From Trichosphaerium sp. ATCC 40318 (lineage: Eukaryota; Discosea; Flabellinia; Trichosidae), in the NCBI GenBank assembly GCA_038496445.1, contig JALMLS010000299.1, positions 202,311 to 266,310 on the forward strand: a DNA stretch of 64,000 bases. The letters are read 5' to 3'. This document shows positions 1 through 10,888 of this stretch, one piece after another. Every line of letters begins with the position of its first letter. The stretch's first letter is position 1. The notes under the pieces are model-generated. The model was not told where the DNA came from. It searched no databases and saw nothing but the letters and a program-made list of their open reading frames with translations. The translations under genes and the position numbers were made by a program.

Positions 1-262
1 TCTGTCGTAATTTCTCCAGAGTATGCCACTATATTGTTAAAAGGTCCTGGCTACGCTCGTGGTGTATTTGTACGATTTGAGTTGGGATAAGATAATTTTT
101 TGTTTTGGCTACAACTGTTTTAAAACCAGGGTCATCAGGACATACGGCGTCGCTTGAGATATCAGTGATCGTGTTTTGAATCGCATAGCTTGTTACTTGT
201 TACTTGCCCAAGGGCATTGTAAAAAGCAGAACGATTAGAATGTAAACGAGTGTTTGCTTCAT
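1..262 (-). CDS. Partial secreted protein, 5' end of gene (3' end outside window)
   Basis: The reverse strand from the ATG at 262 encodes a classic signal peptide (MKQTLVYILIVLLFTMPLG) and then meets an in-frame stop unless a short GT..AG intron is removed. Removing that intron gives a second exon encoding DAVCPDDPGFKT, and a further short intron leads to an open frame (PGPFNNIVAYSGEI) running off the left edge. I do not recognise the family. Cys and Pro content with a signal peptide suggests an extracellular or lysosomal protein. The two introns are inferred only from splice consensus and frame rescue, so the model is tentative. Confidence 0.4.
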
Positions 263-951
263 GTTGTTAATACCAGTGAATGCTGTGAAGTAGAATTTCG
301 GAATAACAAAAAGATGGCTCACGTGATATTTTTGCAACTACGGGCGAGTGTGCGCCAATAGCGAACCAATAGTGCTCAATAGCTGGCATTCTCAACAAAT
401 TCTTCGGTAGCGACGAATATGGGCAAATATTTAGTCGACACAACCTAGTCCACTTTTTTTACTACCACACAGAAGCCGCTATATATTGACATCGTCTCTT
501 AAAGTCCTGGCGGTTTGAAATAAAAGATGAAGCATTCTTTAGGAGAATCAGCAAAAACCTTAAGTTCTTCAGTGTTAAGCCCTCACGACAAGCGGTAAAA
601 AACTACTGGAGCACCTGTTTACGCCAGCTAAGGTGTAAGAGGGCATTTTAACCAGCAATGGTCAGACAAAAATTAAGAAACGCGTAAGAGAACGAAATAA
701 AGACCTGAGCCGCGTGGTTGTAGTTAATTTCACTAAAGGGGTAGCTTTTAGTTACTTTTTCGCCTTGAATAGTCTCTCCGCGCAAAAGATCACCAACAAA
801 CAACATCACCAAGGCGGAAACCTAACCGCTTTGCATTATGGACCCTTATTACAATAACAACTGAGAATCAAAGCTATGGGAAAGACAAAGATAACGAAAC
901 GTACAATGAACAAAATAGTTAATTATATTTACAAAAATTGGTAGGAACACA
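263..951. other. Intergenic region, no gene seen
   Basis: About 690 bp between the start of the secreted-protein gene and the 3' end of the next reverse-strand gene. No ORF with family resemblance or plausible exon chain was found. A CACGTG palindrome lies near 323, about 60 bp upstream of the start at 262, and may belong to that gene's promoter. Confidence 0.35.
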
Positions 952-2067
952 TCAATTATTTGGACGGCATGACTGGTAGACAGTATCCACAGTAACTCGC
1001 TTTCTTTTCTTACCAACCGGGAAATACGTCTTCACGAATTTTTCTTTGGACACTGTCATCTGGTTGTGAAGATCCTCTGTATTGGTATTGGCAATATCCA
1101 ACGCTTCTCTGTACTCGCCAACCAATTGTAGCAGTACCGCTTCATCTTTCGCATAGTGTTGGTTCTCTAATAATAACCTCGCTTTTTCTTGTTCCAGTTG
1201 TTGTATTTGTGCGAATAAAGCTGTGTTTCTATTTCGACATTTAAGGAGCGTGGCATCCTTGTGTTCTAGTCTCTCCTTTTGTTTGTCGATAATTTCGTTC
1301 GCTTTTGTGACGCGGGATTCGTACGCAGCGAAGGCCTTCGCGGTAAGTTGCTGGTTTTCTTTAACAGATGCCTAAATTTACCGTTAGTGGTAAAACACGA
1401 TGTATTTATCATCAACTACGAGGTTTGTCAGTTTTTTTTTCGTTTTGATCAGATGCTTGGATTTTGGCGCGAAAAAAAAAAGTGACGTCAAATTTGTAGA
1501 AAAACGCGCAGCATCTACTGCAGTTTCAAACTCAAAAAAACTGGCTAACGTTCGTTTTGAAGAAAAAAAAAAAGTGGATAACTCTAACTACGACAAACGA
1601 AAGCCGTGTTCCCATTAACGACATTACTGTAAGGTAGTGGATATCCCAATAGCGCCTGCCTTTCCGAACACAGCGAATTAAGCTGATACGTTGGTCTGTA
1701 GCAGTACGTTTCTCCAGACACCACACCCAGTAACCAAGATAAATGAAGTTTTTATGATGCTAAGCACTTGCTGTCGCCGTCTAAAGGGCACTTACCCCTC
1801 CTGGGGCAGGGGTGTCACATTGGATTAAGCTGAAGCTTATTGGCATCACCAACGCGTCTCCGGGAGCACTGCAACCCAGTTCAAAGCCGATGTACGTAAA
1901 AACTCATTTTCTTGAAAACGCTTTTGTAGAGAGAGTATGATACTACTACGTGCCTTTAGTTCTGCAACATTGCTTTCAACCTTGTAACGCATCCGAAATT
2001 TTGCTATTTGTGCATTCGAAGCAGTGATTGCGGAAAGAAGGTCTGGAAGTGTTGTTGCGTTGGCCAT
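952..2067 (-). CDS. Coiled-coil protein, unrecognised
   Basis: The 5' exon starts at the ATG at 2067 (MANATTLPDLLSAITASN) and reads into a charged helical segment ending around 1850. The 3' exon (about 1370 down to 952) is strongly coiled-coil: ENQQLTAKAFAAYES, then NEIIDKQKERLEHKDATLL and IQQLEQEKARLLLENQHY. It ends in a basic tail (VGKKRKRVTVDTVYQSC). The stretch 1370-1845 between them contains homopolymers and I could not assign exons there with confidence. The pattern is loosely taxilin-like but not enough to name. It could be a cytoskeletal or kinetochore-type coiled coil. Confidence 0.45.
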
Positions 2068-2731
2068 GTGGATAATTAATTGAGAAATAATCAGTTTGAC
2101 CGTGGCGGGAACGTTTTTGGCGGCGAAATAGCTTTTGCTTTCCAAAAGGATACAAAATGTAATTAGACGCCAACAAACGAACTTTGTCCAAATTTTATCC
2201 CTTATCTTGGCCAAAATTATCCTAACTTCATGTAGTTAGTACTACTGTAGTTTAAATTCGTCGCCTGTTCGTAACCTTACACTGACTTGGCCTGCATTGT
2301 GACGCTAGAGCTAAGAGTCAGGCTTAAAACCTATTCGAGAAAAATGTTGCCTTTAAGAATAAGACCAAATTCACACATTTTGCGCTTCACGCCTAGTATT
2401 TGACAGTGGTTGTCAAGTAACATCATAATGCAAGAACTTCGTCGTATCGACCAAAGTTCTAAGCCTACTCTGTTGAGTAAAAACTAAAATTGGCCAAGAA
2501 TGAATAACTAGCTGCTAACGAGTTGTCATGTTTAGTGAAATCATTTCGACCATATTGCGAATTACCATGTTAGTAACATCTTTAACTCTACGAGCGTCAA
2601 GTGCATAGTGGTCTTAAATGAGGTTTTTGGTGCCTGTTGTAAGAGAGGAACTATTTAGACGTAACAAAGTCATCGCGAGTTTATTGTTCTATTAAAAACT
2701 TTTTTACTTCTTTATGTTGCTTTTATTACAC
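2068..2731. other. Intergenic region, no gene seen
   Basis: About 660 bp between the start of the coiled-coil gene and the end of the BTB gene. I see stops in all frames and no convincing exon. Confidence 0.35.
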
Positions 2732-4305
2732 TCAAAAAGTAGCTTGGGTGAGAATACGTTGTACACGCACTGAGTTAAACTTAGTTGCAAGTTCATTCAG
2801 TTGGCTAAAGTTTCTTCGTGTAATTCTTGTTGACAGATACTTTTCGAGCTTATCAATAAATGCGGACTTGCTCTTAGAAATACCAGTATTGTCGCAATCG
2901 ATAATAAATGCAGTAGCCTTGTAAGCATCTAAAGAGCCCTAATATAGTTTAGAAGATTGCCACAAAGAAAAACTGAACGCACATCTGATAAGCTTGACTC
3001 TATACAGCTGATACAAACTTGCCTGCAAGAAGAAATTAAAAAAAAACTGTTCGTAATAATCTCCGCGTACAGTAGTTCTGGTTGGTTGTTAACATGTGAG
3101 AAACGCATCACGTCCATAGCGTATTCAGTGTCTATAGATTTATAATTAAAGTAGAGATAGCGAAGCACAGCTTCGAATGCTTCATAGCTCATAGTCCCGT
3201 AAGAAGCTGGTAGCTTCATAATTTGATCTAATCCATCAGCTCCTTTAAGTTGTTAATGACGTTAGTCCTACAAGAATATTTTACGTACTAGTCTGGATTT
3301 GTTTCAAGTTTTTATCTTCAAATAGTCCAGCCAATTGCTTATTGCGACACCATATGTACTTGTGGAAGTTTACGTCTATGACGTCAAAACTAATGGTAAT
3401 ATCTGCTCCTGTACGTAACTCGTACAATTTCTGGTGAATGGCTTAGTGCACCGCGCATAGTCTGGAAGTGAGACGAACCTGAAAATCTGCGGCCATTGTG
3501 TCTTTGATAGTAATAGTTTTCTTGGCGATTGGTTTGTATTGTGCTTGATTTGTATTAACCTCAAGCACCACCTACAAAAGAGATTACAAAGAAACCTAAC
3601 TCTTAATTGCAGTACCGCCTGAAATGTTTCAAACCCAAGAATTTTACTACCATCTTTGTTACCAAGGAAAGCAACAAAATTGCTGTAAATAGCATCCATA
3701 CAAATGCTCTCGATATCTTTTTCTTTCAATTGCATTGCAAACTTGAGAACGCTATTGAATATAAGCTACAATTACAGGGTCGTACGACAAAAAATAGGAC
3801 GTACGCATGGACATTGCCTGCGTCAATTGTAGTTTGAAGGTGTACTTCAATAATCTGTACCAAGCGTTGTATGTCATACATTTTGGCAGTATGTGCTAGT
3901 AGTACCAGAGACTCTGGTCGCCATTTATCAAAAGCAATACCCCCCGTGTATATATATTCTAGTACACCAAGCATAGCAGAATACTGCACCTTACTAGTTA
4001 AGAATAACTGCTTCAAATTACGCTTCTTCTTTTCTTTTGATTTTGTTTTTTGTATCTCTTTCTCAAATACAGCAGGACATCTAGCACGGAGCAAAGCTTC
4101 GTGGGCGTGTACTTCCTTTCCTTTACTAAAAACAAAATCCACATCGTTGTAGGTTTCATCGTTGAGAAGGTGTTGAAACGTAACTAGTACAAAGATCAGC
4201 TTCAACAGTTTTCTGTGGGATATACATACCAGCACATGCTGCAAGATTACGCTCGCGCTTTACTCCTGCATCTAGCTTCGTCGCCTTTTTACGAGACGAT
4301 CGCAT
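2732..4305 (-). CDS. Tandem BTB/POZ domain protein
   Basis: Two BTB folds can be reconstructed across roughly seven short introns. BTB1 contains LLNDETYNDVDFVFSKGKEV, then HAHEALLRARCPAVFEKEI, YIYTGGIAFDKW and the helix LAHTAKMYDIQRLVQIIE; a BACK-like helix pair (VLKFAMQLKEKDIESICMD) follows. BTB2 contains KLYELRTGADITISFDV and YEAFEAVLRYLYFNYKSID. The C-terminus (GSLDAYKATAFIIDCDNTG onward) is unassigned. The start (MRSSRKKATKLD) is basic. Tandem BTB proteins of this kind (RCBTB, LZTR1, RhoBTB families) usually act as Cullin-3 substrate adaptors; no Kelch, RCC1 or GTPase domain is visible here. The start codon overlaps the stop of the upstream NECAP-like frame (TAATG). Confidence 0.8.
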
Positions 4306-5151
4306 TAGACCTGCACGCCTTCCGCTACAATATTTTTACGCTTGAAACCTAACTGGAAGTTGACATACCTTGAAACCTGGCTAGAACCTTCATTATCACT
4401 ACATATATTAGTACATTTCCTCCTTTTAGCCAAATAACATTTACGTACGCTTTGCTCCTGTAGGCACCAGCAAGACCTTGTAAAACAGTTCCCTTTGGAT
4501 AGCGTGGTGGAGGTGCTACGCAACGTTAGTCCCTTTTTAAAAAGCATAGATGTCTTACGTTTAACAGGCCCAGTGAAACTTGGCTGACGCTGTACTTCTT
4601 GCGTCGGCCTAGGAGAGCCAAGAGCACTGAAGGACATTTGGCTAGAACACGTCAGAAAATGCATTCATTCAATTTGTAGTACACATACTTCAAACCAATA
4701 GCATCAGCTAGTTGTTTACCTTCCTCTCTAGTGTAGAACCCAATACCTACTTTGGCCGTTGCACCTTGTAGAAATGAGCGAAAACGGCTCTGAAATTCAC
4801 CTAGCGAACCTTTTGGTCTAATTAAAAAGTAGCGTTTGCTGTCAATTGCCCTCTGGGGCATAGATTCGCTTATGGAAACCTCTGCATGTACTTCGTCTGT
4901 TTGTAGTAAGTACCTAGTTAAACATAGCGAAACGAACCAGTTAGGCGATCTAATAGTTGAATACACTTGTCTCCTGACTTATCAACTACTGTGCAAATAC
5001 CTGGCGCGTTTCAGCTTCGAGAACTCCGAAATAGCAGCGTACCGGCCCAAGCGTATTTAGATGTATTCCATTCAAGCGCACGAATGGCTGAGTCCGTTTG
5101 AGGGACGTTAGAGTACATGAAGCACTTAGGTATCTTCAAGAGTTGAGTCAT
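4305..5151 (-). CDS. NECAP: NECAP-like adaptin-ear-binding coat-associated protein
   Basis: Joining exons gives MTQLLKIPKCFMYSNVP, DSAIRALEWNTSKYAWAGTL, LFRIVDKSGDKCIQLLDRL, then RAIDSKRYFLIRPKGSLG and ATAKVGIGFYTREEGKQLAD. This follows the NECAP PH-like ear-binding (PHear) domain in order: the W.G.LRI strand, the SSRYFV.R strand and the IGIGF strand. NECAP proteins bind AP-2 and act in clathrin-mediated endocytosis at the plasma membrane. Four short introns are needed; two of them are confirmed by frame and homology on both sides. The tail after the PHear domain (starting NQMSFSALGSPRPTQEVQ, basic) is an open frame down to 4305 but could hide additional introns, so the C-terminus is uncertain. 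It lies immediately upstream of, and same-strand with, the BTB gene. Confidence 0.8.
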
Positions 5152-5384
5152 TTTGCTAATAACAGTGAGCTACGCCTGCAGTGTCTTGAGTTACTTCTTG
5201 TTAAGGAAAGGCCAGTATAATCGCCCAATGGGCCGGTCCACACATTTCATTCTATCTTATCTTGACACTACATTTTTTTGAGCGAAAGTACGCATTACGA
5301 CACCATTTGTACACGATTCTTGATGTCATTTACAGTTTCTATTTAGAATCCAAAACCTAATACGGCATATAACAACACCAAGCG

Positions 5385-7461
5385 ATGAACGTGCAAGAAA
5401 AAGATCTTGTGGTGCTTTTTAATTACTTTTCCTCACATACTGGATTACCGGGCAGCCAAAAAGGCTCAGACACGGCAAGTACCTTCAAAGTAGTTATACG
5501 CTTACAATGACAGACGCAATTGATTCAAGATAGATGTAATGCGTTGTTTTCAAGGCACGTTGACATTTTGAAATCAATAAAAGGGACTAACATTCTAGTA
5601 TATTAGAGACTACGACATTGAGCTTGTTGACAACGAATGGTATAGCAAAAATTTTATTTAAAGTATTTATTAATCTGCAAATAACACTTTTCACAGGTGC
5701 AGCTCATACCCTCCACAAATCGTACTTCTAGGCAATTTGGATTACAAATTGGGGAAAGACAGAGAAATAAACAAGCAAAAAAGTGGTAAACCGCTTGACC
5801 ACACCATGGCCATTTATTGACAAATTTCTCTAGCCGAGATCTTACGTAAGGGAATGGAAGCGTCTAAATTATGCCGGTGTCGCCAAAGGTTTTTGTTAAG
5901 AACCTCCATACACGTTATTAAATGACGATTTAGATTCCCTGTTCCTGTCATACGCGTAGGTGACAGAAATATATGTCGATCTGCTGGACTGACTGAAAAA
6001 ATGGAATTGGCTGTAAAAACAAATTTTGCTCATTGGTCGTGCGTGCCCTAGATTTACAATCTCATGTTCTATTTGTTGGTAACAAACAAGCAACCAGGAG
6101 TTCAATGTCCAAAGCTAAAGTAGCTCAGCGAGGCTTCCAAAGAAAAAAGGATGTAGAGTGGTTAGGTGTGATAAAAGTAAAGCACGTGGTTGATCTTATG
6201 TTGGAAAACACAAGAAAATTGTACGTCACGTGTTTAACCAAATAATTTGTCACTGAGCGTTTTTATCATTATTTGTTTAGATTTGGTATTGTACGCCTGT
6301 GCTCCTCTGAAAAAGTAACGCCAGGTTATGAAAATTTTACTGTAGCAGCCATGCCTTATCCTGGTGTTGAAACATTTTCTCATTTTGAAACAGCAATTCA
6401 AGGGCGTGCGTAAACCTCTTTCATGTGTTGCCAAGTATACTGAAATACTTACTCAAGACAATGGCAAACTACCTGTTACTGTTTGGGAAAATAAGGCAGA
6501 GGCTGAACTTCAAATAGACCGGTCGTTTAAGCTTAAAACCGGCGACGATTGGAACTATTACAAAATGTGGGATGTTAACAGGCTTACTGTGAATTACATG
6601 CGATATGTTATGGAGAATCTTTTAGAAGATGATGATACAGAAGCAGGTATTTTAATACATTGTATCTCGGGTATGTCACTTTGATATGACTGTTTTGTGA
6701 TTTTTGCAACAGGTTGGGATCGCACGCCGACTTTTGTGGGTATGTGGTTATCTCTATTTGGATTATACATAACCAATCTGTAGCGCTGATCAGAATTTTA
6801 TTGTGGGCTGATGGAAGGGCACACGCAAACCTGACGCCTATTCAAGTAAGTATTGATGGTACAAAGCATAAACTAAAGCTATGTTAGATTCTCTATTTGA
6901 CTGTTGCGTATGATTGGGTGTTGTTCGGGTACTAAACAATAAAGGGTGCTTGTACTGATTGTTCGTACAAGGCATAACTTAGTGAGACGCATGAAGAATC
7001 AGCAACAAATATTTTACTTCTGTTTCTACATCCTAAAGACATTCGCTGATTTTGAGTTTGACACAAAAGACAGTACTCGTGAGGCAGACGAAGAAAATAT
7101 TGAACATGGTGCTGATAGTGCCACATGGCGCACAGCTGATATCTCAGAGTGGGATGGCCCTGATGACACTAAGGAAAAAAAGAAGGATGATATGAATGAG
7201 TGGAGTGTTGCGTTATCTGAACCAATAACCACCAACAAACAATCACGTGCTAGTAGTAAAGAAGAGCAAAGTGATGAAGAAAGCAAAAGTCAAGAGTCCC
7301 TATTGCCACCAAAAGACAAAAGCACACAAGATGACCCATCAGGAATAGATAACGATGAAAATGGCGCTAAGAATGAGCGCAAACAAAAAATTTTAGAGGT
7401 TTGGCGTCTCTTTGAGATAGTCTACAATCGCACTATCAGACTACGTTTCAGCAGACATTAA
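5385..7461 (+). CDS. MTMR14: Myotubularin-related phosphatase 14 (Jumpy) homolog
   Basis: The N-terminus (MNVQEKDLVVLFNYFSSHTG), the segment RQRFPVPVIRVGDRNICRSA, GVIKVKHVVDLMLENTRK, FTVAAMPYPGVETFSHF and the catalytic loop ILIHCISGWDRTPTFVGMW all match the MTMR14 order; the active site is C-x5-R (CISGWDR). The downstream helix YDWVLFGHNLVRRMKNQQQ followed by IFYFCFYILKTF also matches. The family dephosphorylates PI3P and PI(3,5)P2 and restrains autophagy and calcium signalling. The C-terminus after about residue 350 is acidic, low complexity and unlike animal proteins. About eight short introns are needed, including a GTTTTT..TTTAG intron that restores the QRFPVPVI block and an approximately 115-nt one at 6013-6127. 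Confidence 0.9.
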
Positions 7462-7590
7462 TAGTGTTTGTATTCGGTAAATTAAGCTAGAGTGAGCAAT
7501 AACACAATAAAAACTTGTACACTATGAAATATGTTTACTCAATGCAATATTATTTGCTTTATGGGATAAAGAGTTTGTTGTGGTTTGTAC

Positions 7591-8271
7591 TTAGTCCGTG
7601 TCAGAGTCAGAATCATCATCAGAGGCGTTTGGATCTGGTTCGTCATCTGGATCGTATCCTTCAACTAAAAGGGTGTTAATCGGTAGCAATACAAGCGAAA
7701 AAGTGGTGCCAGATTTTTTTATCGGCTGGATGGAAATTATTGGCGTATACGTACCAATGCCGACAGGTACGAGTGACGCTTTGACATCATCACCTTTTGC
7801 GATATCCTTAGCAAGTTGTCCGGCTTTATTTGTCAATGCTGTGTTGGCACCAGCGGCAATAAGGAGTTCCACGCACTCTAGTGTGCCTTTGTGGGTTTTT
7901 GCTACAGCCTGATTTTTTTTTGCGTTAAATTAAATAAAGCGCCCGAGTTGATTTATTACCTTGTGAAGGGGTGTATCTCCGGCTTTATTAATGGCGTTAA
8001 CATTAACGTTTGGCATGCCCAGTATGTGCTTTGTGCATTTAGGGTGACCGCCACCTTTGGTACAACCGGTGAGTCGCAAGTTGATTGTTGTGGTGAGAAC
8101 TTCAAAAAAAAAATTACAAATAAACGTAAAATTACCAGCGGCGTAGTGTAGTCCTGTACTGCCAAGAGCGTCAACAATATTTGGGTCAACCTTTCTTTCT
8201 ATTAGTTCCGCGATATCTTCGTGATAGCCCGCTTTTGAAGCCGAAAACCAAGCGTTCTCTAAGGTTGTCAT
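7591..8271 (-). CDS. Small ankyrin-repeat protein with acidic tail
   Basis: The ATG at 8271 begins MTTLENAWFSASKAGYHEDI. Three ankyrin repeats follow, split by two short introns: VDPNIVDALGSTGLHYAAG, VNVNAINKAGDTPLHK, and GTLECVELLIAAGANTALTN followed by KAGQLAKDIAKGDD. The C-terminus is an acidic Ser/Asp tract (DDEPDPNASDDDSDSDTD) and a third intron probably precedes it. Such small soluble ankyrin proteins are binding adaptors; the partner cannot be predicted. It is short (roughly 150-180 aa after splicing) and no other domain is visible. Confidence 0.8.
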
Positions 8272-8657
8272 AGTTTATCTAACAAGAACAAGTTTGTAGT
8301 TTTTTTTTTTTGGCAAACTTTAAAAAAAGTTAAAGTGTCAATTTTGTTCAGCCTTGAAACTACAACACGTTTCCCAGCCTATCACTGCTTGTTATGCTCC
8401 TTGTGGCGGCAACGATATAACCACTTGGCTTTCTCTAAATGTTTATTTGTGGACACTCAAAAAAACATTGAAAAAAAAAGTTCTAATTGCGCGTATGCTT
8501 TCCTTCATTCGCTGAGAACACTACAGAATATTCGCCACACGGTACTACACAAATAAATGATGGTTTACTGACACGAGTTTAGCGAAATAGATTGCATAGC
8601 CATGTTTAAAGACAGTGATTGTGGATTAAAATTACATATCTGCTCATAGGAGTCTTC
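8272..8657. other. Intergenic region, no gene seen
   Basis: Spacer of 386 bp between two reverse-strand genes (ankyrin protein upstream boundary and NDUFB7 stop). It contains T-rich and A-rich runs and no credible exon. Confidence 0.4.
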
Positions 8658-9153
8658 CTATCGAGATGCTTCGTTGGCTTCGTCTATCAAACCATCTCTC
8701 ATCATGTGAGTCTTTACACGAACGCGATCGTTGAAGCTGCAAGGGTTGTGAGAATTGGTTAAAAGTTAGCGCTAAACGCACAGCATAGCTTGACAAGTTT
8801 CGTATGCGTGTTTTTCATGATGACAGCTCCAACTCATAAAAAAGTGATCCCATTGACACGCCCATAATATTGTAGCAAGACCTAGAGGCGAATTAGCGTC
8901 TGTTTGAGTTGTAATAACATCAAAATTTTGCTGCACAGGCTTTTCGTACCACCGCAGCGATCTCTGGTACGAAGTGGCGCATGGTGTTGTTCTAATAAGG
9001 CCAGTGTTGGTGGAGGAGGCACTAAAACGAATTAAATTATTGTTCGTTTGTAAATTACTTACGTCTGCCCTTTGCCATCTCAGCGACTGCGTAATCGTAG
9101 TCGTACTCTTCCCATTCCTCATAAATGTTAATACTACCAATCAAATACGACAT
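8658..9153 (-). CDS. NDUFB7: NADH dehydrogenase complex I subunit NDUFB7 (B18)
   Basis: The reverse strand from 9153 encodes MSYLIGSINIYEEWEEYDYD, then LPPPPTLALLEQHHAPLRTR and a twin CX9C core. Using a GTACG donor and a CTCTAG acceptor, the first pair reads C-GGLATILWA-C; the second is C-HHEKHAYET-C, separated by QWDHFFMSWS. This spacing is diagnostic of NDUFB7, an intermembrane-space accessory subunit of mitochondrial complex I whose CX9C pairs are oxidised by the Mia40 pathway. The tail is FNDRVRVKTHMMRDGLIDEA. Three short introns. Presence implies an aerobic mitochondrion with complex I. Confidence 0.87.
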
Positions 9154-9773
9154 ACCTTAGTTTCGTAGTGCATTTGCAACAGTTAGTAGCTTTCAATGCG
9201 TTGAGGCGTAGTCTTTGTAAGTCCGTTCTGAGCCAAAAAAAAAAACCTAAATCAAGACTGAAGGCTAAGTAGCCTTGTACTGTTTTCAATATGATGCTTT
9301 AATTGTACAACCTAATCAGTGCTTGAAAGGCGGACAGGACAGTGCGAGGCTGTCCTCTCTGAGGGTAAATTTGAGAGCCACAACGATAAAAAAATAAGAA
9401 ATGTATTGCGAATTTACAGTTTACAGATTTCGACAAGACACTTTTTACAGCCGCTTCGTTATTGTTAGTTTCACAAGAAAATCGAAGACAGCTTCAGACT
9501 ATGCATTAGCTAACACACAATGGTACCTAAGAATATGCGCTAGACTATTCTACACGTGCAAAACGAACTATCTTTATCTATTTGTCTGTTAAAGTTTAGT
9601 GTGCCGCGAGACTGTTGCTGGTTCTTGTCAATAACTCTGTGTTGCTACTTCACCGGAAATACCAAAGCAGGTAAAACGCGCCTGTACATGCCTTATAAAA
9701 GAGCGGAGCAACAACACAAATGTCCACCATGTGAACAACAGTGTACACAAAAAACTTCATTACGAAAGTTCAA
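9154..9773. other. Divergent intergenic region
   Basis: About 620 bp separating the NDUFB7 start (reverse) from the secreted-protein start (forward). It presumably holds both promoters. Small forward ORFs inside it show no family resemblance. A CACGTG site occurs near 9552 and a TATA-like element near 9694. Confidence 0.45.
9694..9700 (+). promoter_or_regulatory. TATA-box-like element
   Basis: TATAAAA followed by GAGCGG lies about 80 bp upstream of the ATG at 9774, a plausible core-promoter position for the secreted-protein gene. Evidence is sequence match and position only. Confidence 0.4.
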
Positions 9774-10653
9774 AATGAAGTACGCAGCTCTTCTTCTTGT
9801 TGCCATCGCCGCAGTAGCTCTTTGCGCTGAACCAACTAAGCCTAAATGGCCAGAAGCTTACTCAGCAACGTGCGTTGTCGAAAAACTTCTACTCTTACAA
9901 ATGGTAGCTTGTTCATCCGCCACACACCAGGGCATGGTCACGAGCACAGACCAGAAGAATTCGCTAGGTAAAATAGTTACGGTTTAGTTACGGACGTTAA
10001 CGCCACAATTTTTTCCAGGGTAATGTATGATCACGTGAAAAAAATGGGTCGTCGTGACGGTTTTTTGGAGTTCAAAGATGAGGTGATCTTTTTTTACCAA
10101 TTGTTTTGGACAAACATTTTCTTACTAGTTCTAGGTCTACTTCGGAAAGCGGTACAACCCAAACGCAGGAAGTTCGTTTTTACCAACTTATTTTTAGTGT
10201 ATGGAATCACGTTGAGGACAAAGAATACCACGTCTTCTATCGCCAAGGTTTCGAGACATGCTATGTAAGAGCACTCAACACCACAATGCCATTCCCTACC
10301 TTTAATAACGTAAAATACATTGGCGAGGTAAGACAAAAGATTTCGTTGTACTATGTACTCTAACCCTTTTACAAAGTCAGTAGTAGATGGCCACCTATGC
10401 TACAGCTGGATTGGTATGCTTATGCGTTGTTGCTATTCCTATTAACTTTTCAACAGAGGAAGACCCAAAGGAACGCAGGACACTCCTATACTATGATCGT
10501 CAAGACGACAGATCTCCAAAGCGTATTGAAGTTGATTTTGGTCGTGGTGTTGCTGAGACATGGGATTTCCACGAGTTCGATGCTTGTCCTCAAGATAAGG
10601 AACTTTACGTACGTAACTCAAACCAACGGCATTTCGTTGACATTCTTGACTAG
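9774..10653 (+). CDS. Small secreted protein, possibly ependymin-related
   Basis: The start (MKYAALLLVAIAAVALCAEP) is a clear signal peptide. The mature part begins TKPKWPEAYSAT, and later exons give VMYDHVKKMGRRDGFLEFKD, EDKEYHVFYRQGFETCYVRA, a short DGHLCYSWIG exon and a long final exon (KERRTLLYYDRQDDRSPKRI, then AETWDFHEFDACPQDKEL). The WP..Y.A opening, tyrosine-rich beta pattern and paired cysteines resemble ependymin-like secreted proteins, but I would not assert that without a profile search. About six introns. No transmembrane segment is seen after the signal peptide. Likely extracellular or lysosomal. Confidence 0.6.
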
Positions 10654-10708
10654 GAGATCGGTTGGATCAAGGACCACTGTAACCCTGTATGAGCAACACG
10701 CTCACATC

Positions 10709-10714
10709 AATAAA
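10709..10714 (+). promoter_or_regulatory. Polyadenylation signal AATAAA
   Basis: AATAAA about 55 bp after the stop codon of the secreted-protein gene, at the usual distance for a eukaryotic cleavage/polyadenylation signal. Confidence 0.45.
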
Positions 10715-10888
10715 AGCAAAGCTTTTCGCAGCCCCTTTTTTGTTTAATGCCAAAGAATAAAAAAAGAAAAACTCAGTTTTGTAGTTGTTTATCTACAATC
10801 ACTAGACGATTTTATGATTCGTCAACTCTACAAAAATTGCTAGTACCACACGGTTGTTTCGAACGCGTTAATACTGTGACGCTTTTTG

